From an uncultured Chitinophaga sp. (GTDB taxonomy: Bacteria > Bacteroidota > Bacteroidia > Chitinophagales > Chitinophagaceae): a stretch of 19,303 bases of DNA. The notes under the pieces were generated by a model, which ran no database searches, had not been told where the DNA came from, and saw only the letters and a program-made list of their open reading frames with translations. The stretch lies in NCBI RefSeq assembly GCF_937874145.1, contig NZ_CALNBI010000498.1, forward strand, positions 1 through 19,303, written 5' to 3'. The stretch's first letter is position 1. Every line of letters starts with the position of its first letter. Below, one piece after another: positions 1 through 6,576 of this stretch. A program made the position numbers and the translations under genes.

Positions 1-467
1 CGCTAAACGATTTATCCAAAATGAGTTTCGACCATGCGCTGGCGGTGATACAATCGAATAAAGGGGAAGTAAACGCTTCGGGTGTAACGATCCCTTACGA
101 GGCGCCGAAGCCGGTTCGGCTGGAGCAGGGCTTCAGCGGGCATTATCCTTCACAGAAAATCCCTATCCACAAGCAGATCCGGGAAACGGAAGCGGTGAAG
201 TTCGAGGGGAAAGGCATTGTGTTTAAAGGGTATGTGCAGGGAAAGAAAGAATACACCGCGGAAGTGGATTTACTGGTCGACGGCAAGGTGGCAAAATCGG
301 TAAGCCTACCCGCCAACCACACCACCCGCCGCGATGAAGTAGCGTATGTTTTTGAATTACCCGCGGGAAGCCATACGGCGGCCCTCCGTTGGAAGAACCC
401 GCACGACAGCGCGAAGATCCAGGTGCTGGAGGCGCTCGTCTTCTCCCACCCGCCGGCCAAACACTGA
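1..467 (+). CDS. C-terminal part of an unidentified protein, possibly an ADP-ribosylglycohydrolase paralogue
   Basis: The frame is open to the left edge of the window (residues LNDLSK precede the first Met at 21), so this is the 3' end of a longer gene rather than a gene starting at 21. About 155 residues are visible. They look like a beta-rich C-terminal domain: alternating short strands such as AEVDLLVDGKVAKSVSLP and HTAALRWKN, a pattern typical of a carbohydrate-binding-like or jelly-roll accessory domain. There is no catalytic motif in the visible part. The stop (465-467) lies 3 nt before the start of an exported ADP-ribosylglycohydrolase, so the two were probably cotranscribed. Large Bacteroidota ADP-ribosylglycohydrolases often carry such a C-terminal extension and occur in tandem, so a paralogue is my best guess, but this is inference. 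Confidence is high that it is coding and low for the family. Confidence 0.6.
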   Translation, partial: LNDLSKMSFDHALAVIQSNKGEVNASGVTIPYEAPKPVRLEQGFSGHYPSQKIPIHKQIRETEAVKFEGKGIVFKGYVQGKKEYTAEVDLLVDGKVAKSVSLPANHTTRRDEVAYVFELPAGSHTAALRWKNPHDSAKIQVLEALVFSHPPAKH

Positions 468-470
468 TAC

Positions 471-1946
471 ATGAAACATCTTCTTTTACTGGCGGCGCTT
501 TTCACGGCGCCGCCAGTTTTTTCGCAACAAACCATCCGGATACCGGTGGCGGAAGTGATGGATAAAATCCGCGGCGGCTTGCTGGGGCAAATGCTCGGCA
601 ACCTCAACGGCATCCCGCATGAGTTCAAATAATTCCAGGAACCGGGTACGGTGGAAGGATATGTCCCCGCGCTGCCCAACGGCGCCTGGACGGACGACGA
701 TACCGATTTCGAATGGGTGTACATCCTGGAAATGCAGCGCCGGCAAACGGTGTTGCTGCCGTATGATACAATTACCGCGCTTTGGAAGTCGCGCATCAAC
801 AAAAACATCTGGTGCTCCAACCGCTATGCCCGCCACCTGATGGATATGGGCTTTACCCCTCCGGAAACGGGCGATCCGGTATTAAATCCCTGGGCCGCGT
901 TCAACGTTTCCGGGCAGTTCCTTTGCGAAACCTTCGGGCTGCTGGCCCCTGCCATGCCGCAAACGGCCGCAAAGACCGGGCTGCATTACACACAGGTGGC
1001 TATCGGCGGCGAGCCCGCGCAAACCACGCAGCTCTTTACGGCCATGATCGCAACGGCCTTCCGGGAAAAGGATATCGATAAAATCCTTGACGCAGGCGCC
1101 GCCGCCGTTGATCCCCGTAGCCATACATTGCAGCTGATGGAAGAAGTGCGCCAGTGGCACCGGCAGTTCCCTGACGACTGGAAGCAAGCCCGCGTGCAGC
1201 TGCGCGACAAATACACACGGGAAAACGGCGGCATGCGCGATAAAAACGGAACGGAGCTGAACACAGGGGCCATCCTCCTGGCGCTCCGCTACGGCAAAGG
1301 CGATTTCGCCGCCACGCTGCAACTGGCCTTCAACCTTGGCTGGGACGCGGATTGCAACGCCGCCACCGTAGGCACCATCCTCGGCGCCATGCACGGCTAC
1401 CGCGCAATGCTGGCGCAGGGCTGGAAAATCGTGGACCGATACAAAAACACGAGCCGCGACCATATGCCTGCCGATGAAACGATCACCAGTTTTGCGGACA
1501 GGCTGATCGAGCTTTTCGAACTGATCAATCATCAGCAGGGCGGGCGCCGTGAGCTGCGCGGCCATCAATGGGTTTATGCCATTCCCTCACAGCAACCTGC
1601 GCCGGTGGTGCGTATTGCAGCACAAACCGGCGCATTGCCCGGGGTGGCGCAGCTGTCGGCCATCATCCAAAATGGCAACCCGGAAGCAAAAGCCAGGGCT
1701 GCATATATGGCCGTCTGCCTCGGGCTCGATGGCACCCTTGCCCGGCAACACCCTGCCGCCTGGAAAAAAGCCGTCGCGCAATTGAACGGTTATTGGAAAG
1801 TGATGCAGAACATTTACGCCGGCGGTTTTCAAACGCTGGACGCTTTCGCGGAGCGCTTTACCCGCGCGGGTATTCATCCACCTGCCAATAAAATCCCGGA
1901 TGCCGTCATGTATACCGACTCCATCGCCTGGAAACCGGCGCGGTGA
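471..1946 (+). pseudogene. exported ADP-ribosylglycohydrolase family protein, interrupted by an in-frame TAA
   Basis: The family hydrolyses ADP-ribosyl bonds at a di-magnesium site. The natural start is the ATG at 471, which gives a Sec signal peptide (MKHLLLLAALFTAPPVFSQQ). It is followed by the conserved first helix (residues 33-49, GGLLGQMLGNLNGIPHE). Codon 54 (630-632) is TAA. Reading past it in the same frame continues the family sequence without a break: TDDDTDFEWVYI (residues about 74-85, metal-binding) and GWDADCNAATVGTILGAMHG (from about residue 290, the second metal-binding motif). The frame runs on to the stop at 1944-1946, about 490 residues in all. Family members usually have Tyr or another aromatic after HEFK, so one base change (TAT or TAC to TAA) explains the stop. 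Restart at Met 651 would give a 431-residue protein without signal peptide or first helix. The stop abuts the convergent yggS stop with no gap. A sequencing error cannot be excluded. Confidence 0.85.
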
Positions 1947-2681
1947 TTATCGGGCGTTCTCATTCCAATAATAACTGTCGGGTGTGGGCCGCTGCCCGAA
2001 AACCGCGGTGCCGACACGCACGATCGTAGCGCCTTCCGCGATGGCGGTTTCCAGGTCGCCGCTCATGCCCATCGACAGTTCCTTCATCTCCACACCCACC
2101 ATTTGCTGCGCGGCGATTTCGTCGCGGAGATTGCGGAGCAGGCGGAAGCAGTCCCTTACTTTTACTGTGTCCGCACTGAATAACCCGATCGTCATCAAAC
2201 CTTTTACCTTCAGCGTTTTTAACCCGGCAACGGCGCGTGTCAGCGCTACCGCTTCAGCCGGATGGACGCCGAATTTGCTGTCTTCTCCGGAGGTATTGAC
2301 CTGGATGAGCACTTCCATCACTTTATTTTCCAACAGCAGTCTTTGGTGCAGTTTTTCGGCCAGTTCCAGCCGGTCGAGGGATTGGAGGCAGGTTACGTTG
2401 TATTTCAGCAGGTCTTTAATTTTATTGGTTTGCAGGTGGCCGATGAAGTGATTTTCGTGGGAAATATTTTCCAGCTCCGCGAACTTCTCTTTCAATTCCT
2501 GCACTTTGTTTTCCGCGATGAGCGTTTGCCCTGCTTCCAGCGCCAGGCGTATCCGCGCAGCGGGAACGGTTTTGGTGGCCAGCAGCAGGCGCACGTCGCC
2601 GGGGTTTCTCCCGGCCGATTCGCAGGCCGCTGTGATGCGGGCATTGATGGCGGCGAGGCTGGGCAGGATGTTATCGTTCAT
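1947..2681 (-). CDS. yggS: YggS/PLPBP family pyridoxal-phosphate homeostasis protein
   Basis: A cytoplasmic, single-domain TIM-barrel protein that binds PLP without a known catalytic activity and buffers vitamin B6 and amino-acid pools (family knowledge). Visible motifs: RLLLATKTVP with the PLP lysine at about residue 37, LIAENKVQE, HFIGHLQTNKIK, VLIQVNTSGEDSKFG, GLMTIGLF, and the phosphate-binding C-terminus LSMGMSGDLETAI...RVGTAVFG. The length (244 residues from the ATG at 2681) matches the family. A longer start at 2729 would add 16 residues and lie inside a strong hairpin, so I prefer 2681, which begins MNDNILPSLAAI as family members do. It follows the thioredoxin-like gene on the same strand with an 82-nt gap containing that hairpin. 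Its neighbourhood with a PLP-binding MocR regulator suggests B6-linked control. Confidence 0.93.
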   Translation of the reverse strand: MNDNILPSLAAINARITAACESAGRNPGDVRLLLATKTVPAARIRLALEAGQTLIAENKVQELKEKFAELENISHENHFIGHLQTNKIKDLLKYNVTCLQSLDRLELAEKLHQRLLLENKVMEVLIQVNTSGEDSKFGVHPAEAVALTRAVAGLKTLKVKGLMTIGLFSADTVKVRDCFRLLRNLRDEIAAQQMVGVEMKELSMGMSGDLETAIAEGATIVRVGTAVFGQRPTPDSYYWNENAR

Positions 2682-2710
2682 GGCAGGAAGTTTTATACGT
2701 AATGGCGAAG

Positions 2711-2745
2711 CCCGGCAGCCCGTGTCCAATGGACCAGCTGCCGGG
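2711..2745 (-). other. strong inverted repeat between the thioredoxin-like gene and yggS
   Basis: The arms CCCGGCAGC (2711-2719) and GCTGCCGGG (2737-2745) are perfectly complementary over 9 bp. An inner GTCC/GGAC stem (2724-2727 with 2731-2734) closes an AAT loop. It lies just after the stop of the thioredoxin-like gene and about 30 nt before the yggS start. There is no T-run on either side, so it is not a classical intrinsic terminator. It could be an attenuator, a processing or stability element, or protein-binding DNA. Its 9-mer TGGACCAGC (2730-2738) also occurs in the palindrome at 3052-3070. Confidence 0.6.
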
Positions 2746-2763
2746 TACTTCGGTGGGGAAAGA

Positions 2764-2994
2764 TTATTTCAGGTCTTCGATGGATGCGCCGAAATTGATA
2801 TGCAGCACATTGCCGTTGGGCGTTACGAGGGCGGGAACGGATTTGAGGCCGAGGGCTTCCGCTTCGCCCACCCTGTTCTTCTGATCACCGAGGTGCACCA
2901 CTTCAACGTTTTCGGCGCCAACAAGGTTGATGATGTCGTGTTCCGCGCTCACGCAAACAGGGCAGCCCGCATGATAAAATACCGATTTTGCCAT
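2764..2994 (-). CDS. small thioredoxin/glutaredoxin-like protein with a CPVC motif
   Basis: 76 residues with no signal peptide, so it is probably a cytoplasmic dithiol/disulfide protein. The redox motif is CPVC at residues 11-14, directly after a first beta strand (KSVFYHAG). The cis-proline is in SVPALVTPNG (Pro54), giving the minimal thioredoxin fold without the extra N-terminal strand and helix of classical thioredoxins. The residues between the cysteines (Pro-Val) differ from CGPC of thioredoxin and CPYC of glutaredoxin, so partner and substrate cannot be assigned. It starts 106 nt from the divergent MocR-type regulator and is followed by yggS on the same strand. Its promoter candidate overlaps that of the regulator, so the regulator may control it. 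Fold assignment is confident; the role is unknown. Confidence 0.85.
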   Translation of the reverse strand: MAKSVFYHAGCPVCVSAEHDIINLVGAENVEVVHLGDQKNRVGEAEALGLKSVPALVTPNGNVLHINFGASIEDLK

Positions 2995-3024
2995 GATTTA
3001 TATATTTAAAAGGAGTGAAAGAAC

Positions 3025-3057
3025 TTTGTATTACGACACAAATTTACCCTACATTTG
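3025..3057 (+). promoter_or_regulatory. candidate Bacteroidota promoter for the MocR-type regulator
   Basis: TTTG at 3025-3028 and TACATTTG at 3050-3057 are separated by 21 nt. The second element matches the Bacteroidota -7 consensus TAnnTTTG exactly and the first matches the -33 TTTG. Predicted transcription would begin near 3064, giving a leader of about 37 nt before the ATG at 3101. Confidence 0.6.
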
Positions 3058-3068
3058 GACCAGCCAAA
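3039..3068 (-). promoter_or_regulatory. candidate divergent promoter for the thioredoxin-like gene
   Basis: Read on the minus strand, TTTG (3068-3065) precedes TAAATTTG (3046-3039), an exact TAnnTTTG match, with an 18-nt spacer, slightly shorter than usual. Predicted start is near 3032, leaving a leader of about 38 nt before the ATG at 2994. It is back-to-back with the regulator's promoter, and its -33 element lies inside the palindrome at 3052-3070. Confidence 0.5.
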
Positions 3069-3070
3069 TG
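3052..3070. promoter_or_regulatory. perfect palindrome, candidate operator of the MocR-type regulator
   Basis: CATTTGG (3052-3058), ACCAG, CCAAATG (3064-3070): two perfect 7-bp inverted arms with a 5-bp centre. It covers the -7 element and predicted start of the regulator promoter, and the -33 element of the divergent promoter. Binding here could block both. GntR-type dimers bind symmetric sites of this size, so autoregulation by the adjacent gene is the simplest reading, but it is inference. Confidence 0.55.
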
Positions 3071-3100
3071 ATACAGTTTTCATAAAAACAGGTAGTCCAG

Positions 3101-4513
3101 ATGCTCAGACCCTGGAAGCTGGAAATCCAGCTCAGCGATAAGGCCGGCAAAGCGGTATATCTCCAGATTGCAGACGCGATCGTGGCGGACATTCAATCGG
3201 GCCGTCTGAAAGGCGGCACCGCCCTCCCCGGGAGCCGCACCATGGCGCGGGATTTACAGGTGAACAGGAACACGATCGTGGAGGCGCTGAATGTGCTGTT
3301 GAACGAAGAATGGCTGGTGACCCGCGAGCGGAAAGGCACTTTCGTGGCCGATGTGTTCCCGGTAATCAAAAAGAGCCGGCCGGCTTCCGTTTCCCCGGCT
3401 CCCGCCCCCGCGCCGCATTACCGCATCAGTTTCGACGACGGCCACCCCGACAGCAAGATCGCGCCCATCGCCGAGCTGGCGCGCGCTTACAGGCAGATTT
3501 TCCAGCGAAAGGCGAAATGGCAGCTCATGGGTTATGGCAGCGAGCTGGGCGACGCAGGCTTCCGGCAGGCGATCGTGCAGATGCTGAACCAAAAGCGCGG
3601 CATGCAGGTAAACGAACAACAGCTCTGTATCACACGGGGCAGCCAGATGGCCATGTTCCTCACGGCGCAATGTTTATTGGAGAAAGATAGCTGCGTGATG
3701 GTGGAAAATCCCGGTTACCAGCCCGCCTGGAAAGCCTTCAGGCACGCGGGCGCCAAAGTCCTTCCCGTACGTGTGGACGCGGAAGGGCTGGTTATTGCCG
3801 ACGTGGAAGCGCACCTGCGGTCGGGGCAACACATCAAAGCCCTTTACACCACGCCCCACCATCAATACCCGACCACCGTTACCCTGAGCCTGCAGAGAAG
3901 GCTGGAACTGATCCGGCTTTCGAACCAACACGGGTTTACCATCATCGAAGACGATTATGACAACGAGTTCCATTTCGGATACCGGCCCGTATTGCCGCTG
4001 TCGAGCTACGGGGAACTGAAACGCTTCGCCTACATTGGCACCATGAGCAAAGTAGTGGCCCCCGCGCTGCGGATCGGCTACCTCGCCAGCAACGTACCCG
4101 GGCTGATGGAGAAAGTGAGCGAGCTGCGGAAGATCATCGACGTGCAGGGCGACGCGATCATGGAGCAGGCCGTGCTGCAGCTGATCAGCGACGGCACCAT
4201 CAAGCGACATCTCAAAAAAGCGACGCAATATTATCAATCCAAATGCGCTAACGCCGTGGCCCTGCTTCATAAGCACCTCCGGCACAAAGCTTCCTTCACC
4301 CCGCCCGACGGCGGCCTGGCGATCTGGATCGTACCCGCAAAGGCGCCCGACTGGCGGAAGGTATCCGAAAAACTGCAGGCCCAAGGCATCCGGGTCATTA
4401 CTCCCGATGCATACAGTTGCGGGAAAACTATCAACGGGCTCAGGTTGAGTTACGGTGCCGTCTCAGAGGAACAACTGGAAGAGGGAATCAAAGCGCTGGC
4501 GGCGCTGCTGTAA
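3101..4513 (+). CDS. MocR/PdxR-family transcriptional regulator (GntR HTH plus aminotransferase-like domain)
   Basis: 470 residues, the usual length for the family. Residues about 10-85 form a GntR winged helix (VYLQIADAIVADIQSGRL, then LPGSRTMARDLQVNRNTIVEA). A Pro/Ala-rich linker (about 92-106) leads to a fold-type-I aminotransferase domain from about residue 107. PLP-site motifs are visible: TRGSQMAMFLTAQ, VENPGYQPAW, YTTPHHQYPTT, IIEDDYDNEF (281-290), and YIGTMSKVVAPALRIGYL with the Schiff-base lysine at 317. Such regulators sense PLP or amino-compound aldimines and control B6 synthesis, GABA use or similar pathways. The divergent thioredoxin-like gene and yggS are the obvious candidate targets, and the palindrome at 3052-3070 a candidate operator. 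The effector cannot be deduced from sequence. Confidence 0.93.
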   Translation: MLRPWKLEIQLSDKAGKAVYLQIADAIVADIQSGRLKGGTALPGSRTMARDLQVNRNTIVEALNVLLNEEWLVTRERKGTFVADVFPVIKKSRPASVSPAPAPAPHYRISFDDGHPDSKIAPIAELARAYRQIFQRKAKWQLMGYGSELGDAGFRQAIVQMLNQKRGMQVNEQQLCITRGSQMAMFLTAQCLLEKDSCVMVENPGYQPAWKAFRHAGAKVLPVRVDAEGLVIADVEAHLRSGQHIKALYTTPHHQYPTTVTLSLQRRLELIRLSNQHGFTIIEDDYDNEFHFGYRPVLPLSSYGELKRFAYIGTMSKVVAPALRIGYLASNVPGLMEKVSELRKIIDVQGDAIMEQAVLQLISDGTIKRHLKKATQYYQSKCANAVALLHKHLRHKASFTPPDGGLAIWIVPAKAPDWRKVSEKLQAQGIRVITPDAYSCGKTINGLRLSYGAVSEEQLEEGIKALAALL

Positions 4514-4736
4514 TAATTGCCGCCAAAACCACTTCCGGCGGATTTCCGTATATCCAGGCTACCGGTTTCTTCCCGCCGGGTTGCAAACAAATGAATTCCC
4601 GCAAGGACAAACGGCCGAGATTCATTTATATTAGAACATGATTATCAATTAAATACGAAGTATATATAAAAATATAACTAACATATTTTCCTGCCGGTTA
4701 TATTTAAAACGTACTTTTATTCCAGATCCCTGTCGC

Positions 4737-5621
4737 ATGAAAAAAACTGGTACCCCCCGGCCCCAAAGGTTCCAATCCACCGGCAATTCGCCTATGCAGG
4801 AGCACGAAAACACGTTTAGGAAGTCTTCCCGGAAAGCCGGGCTGGCGGCTTCGTCCCGCATTCCGTTGCCTGCACCGAAAGCGGCTCCCGGCATGCCCAG
4901 GTTTGGTACGAGGGCGCAGGAGGCGCCTACAGTGGAGCAGCTGAAAAAAATCCAGGCGGGCGCACCTTTCAAAACTTTTTATGTGCATGATGAAGACGAC
5001 CGCGCGCCGGTGCTGGAGATCGTCTATCCTTACAACGTCATCTGCCTGCTGCAGATCAAATCGCATTACGGCCGCGACCCCTTGCAGGGAACGGGATTCT
5101 TCATTTCCCCCAAATGCATTCTCACCGCCGGCCACTGCGTGTTCGACCACGACTGGATGCAGTGGATCAAAGTGATTCCCGGAGCCCTCGGCGCCGAAGC
5201 GCCCTTCGGCCACGCCGTCGGCAAAACATTCAGGAGCGTGGAAGGCTGGACCGTTTCGAAAGATGCGGATTACGACTACGGCGCCAGCATCCTCGACGAC
5301 GACAGCCTTTACCAAAAAATCAACGCCCACATCGGCTTCAAAGCCACGGCTATGCCCGCAAAGGTGGAGATCGCCGGATATCCCAAAGACAAAGGGCAGA
5401 CACCCCACACCGCCCAGGGCCCCGTTTCCTCCCAGACGGGCACCCGGTACTTCTATCCCATCGATACCGAAGCCGGCAACAGCGGCAGCCCCATCTTTCC
5501 GCCGGGGAAACAGGGCGTTCAGGCCGTAGGCATCCATACCAACGGCAGCTTCCCGGAGAATTACGGGCTGCGGTTCCGGCCCGACCTGATCGACAGGATC
5601 AACGAATGGACATTACTTTAA
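4737..5621 (+). CDS. trypsin/V8-like serine protease, no signal peptide
   Basis: 294 residues. The chymotrypsin-fold triad is visible: His133 in TAGHC, Asp180 in DADYDYGASIL, and Ser249 in DTEAGNSGSPIF. The GNSGSP form and the flanking YPIDTEAGNSGSP resemble staphylococcal V8/glutamyl-endopeptidase relatives. Residues 1-85 form a basic, Pro/Ser/Arg-rich extension with no hydrophobic stretch. There is therefore no Sec signal, and the protein is predicted cytoplasmic with an N-terminal pro-segment or docking tail. It is the first gene of an operon: 13 nt separate it from the exported protein, and the caspase-NTPase follows. The 223 nt upstream (4514-4736) contain no gene and become very AT-rich from about 4620. 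Near-consensus TAnnTTTA elements lie at 4699-4706 and 4712-4719, but no convincing -33 box. The context suggests an effector protease activated by the caspase/STAND protein. The fold is certain; the role is inferred. Confidence 0.92.
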   Translation: MKKTGTPRPQRFQSTGNSPMQEHENTFRKSSRKAGLAASSRIPLPAPKAAPGMPRFGTRAQEAPTVEQLKKIQAGAPFKTFYVHDEDDRAPVLEIVYPYNVICLLQIKSHYGRDPLQGTGFFISPKCILTAGHCVFDHDWMQWIKVIPGALGAEAPFGHAVGKTFRSVEGWTVSKDADYDYGASILDDDSLYQKINAHIGFKATAMPAKVEIAGYPKDKGQTPHTAQGPVSSQTGTRYFYPIDTEAGNSGSPIFPPGKQGVQAVGIHTNGSFPENYGLRFRPDLIDRINEWTLL

Positions 5622-5634
5622 CCAACGCAATACC

Positions 5635-6552
5635 ATGAAACGTATTTTCCTAACCTCAATCTCATTTCTTATGTGCTTCGGTTCCTTTGGCCAAAATGTA
5701 GTCTACAGCGGCTCCGGCGAAACCCGGAAGATCTCCGGTGAAGACCTGGACATCGTCCTGACCGCTTCCGCCATCGATATCCCTAAAGCGATACCAGGCC
5801 AGCAAAACGAAGCCGCCGGGCTGCTCGCGCTGATCCCTACCGCGGTGGATTTCGCGTTCAAGCTCACAACCAAAATGCTGGAAAACAGGGTAAAGAAATT
5901 TACCGCCGAATACAGCAAGCAAAAAAGCTACCTCGACGCCGGCAAAATGAAAATCCCGGATTTCGAGTTCGTCCGCAAGGTAAAGTTTGGCGCAGGCCAG
6001 CCGGAAGACGCGCTGCGCTTCAGGTTCAAGGCGCATCCGGTGGAGGGCGTCAGTGCCATCGTATATTATGTCGATAGTTACCAGCTGCAGTATTCTTCCG
6101 CGCTCACACAGCGCAACAGCCGGATGTTCGACTATACCATCGAAATTAAAATCACTTATATCGATCCGAAAAAAGAGAGCAAAACGATCGACGTGAAGCC
6201 CCTCGTCCTGAGCGCCCTCCCCTTCGCCAGCACAACTTTCGAAGCGCTGAAACACCGTACCGATTTCATCATTATCCCCGATGGTTCGATAGTTTCCAAT
6301 GTAGCCCTGAAAATTGTTGAAACGAATCCCTATAAAGTGCGCGCCGAGAAGATCGTGGGCGTATGGAACGAATACAAGGACTCCGCCAAAACCATCATCA
6401 ACAACTACCTCCCCAAAGCCGAGGAGAAGGAAAGCGGCAGCGGCAACTCCGGCTCGGGCGGTGCGCAGCAGGGACAGGCGTCCGGCGGCAACGCGGGCAC
6501 CGGGAATACTCCACCGCAGACGTCCGGGAAGAATAAGACTACGGGGAATTAG
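5635..6552 (+). CDS. exported protein of unknown family with Gly/Ser/Gln-rich tail
   Basis: 305 residues. The N-terminus is a typical type-I Sec signal (MKRIFLTSISFLMCFGSFGQ, probable cleavage before or after Q20), placing it in the periplasm or outside. There is no lipobox at C14. Residues 55-85 hold a semi-hydrophobic helix (AAGLLALIPTAVDFAFKLTT) followed by a Lys-rich helix. Residues about 105-260 are beta-rich with alternating hydrophobics (VSAIVYYVDSYQLQYSS, FDYTIEIKITYIDP). From about 262 the chain is low complexity in Gly, Ser, Asn and Gln, probably disordered. I recognise no known family. It sits between a cytoplasmic trypsin-like protease (13 nt upstream) and the caspase/STAND/propeller protein (24 nt downstream), so it is presumably a dedicated part of that system. 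It could be a periplasmic partner or ligand-capture subunit for the propeller. Function unknown. Confidence 0.85.
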   Translation: MKRIFLTSISFLMCFGSFGQNVVYSGSGETRKISGEDLDIVLTASAIDIPKAIPGQQNEAAGLLALIPTAVDFAFKLTTKMLENRVKKFTAEYSKQKSYLDAGKMKIPDFEFVRKVKFGAGQPEDALRFRFKAHPVEGVSAIVYYVDSYQLQYSSALTQRNSRMFDYTIEIKITYIDPKKESKTIDVKPLVLSALPFASTTFEALKHRTDFIIIPDGSIVSNVALKIVETNPYKVRAEKIVGVWNEYKDSAKTIINNYLPKAEEKESGSGNSGSGGAQQGQASGGNAGTGNTPPQTSGKNKTTGN

Positions 6553-6576
6553 GGCTTACACTTCAAACATTCGTGA

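Noticed and set aside
2995..3100. AAAGGAG at about 3008-3014 as a ribosome-binding site.
   Set aside because: It is about 87 nt from the plus-strand start and on the wrong strand for the minus-strand gene. Bacteroidota also rely little on such sites.
4514..4736. Short open frame (4417-4641) running past the regulator stop.
   Set aside because: It overlaps the regulator's 3' end in another frame and shows no protein-like pattern. The stretch reads as intergenic and AT-rich, with only weak promoter-like elements.
5635..6552. Possible bacterial gasdermin, because it sits between protease genes.
   Set aside because: It has a Sec signal peptide and an exported, Gly/Ser-rich tail. Bacterial gasdermins are cytosolic and auto-inhibited by a short C-terminal peptide, and I see no resemblance in sequence.
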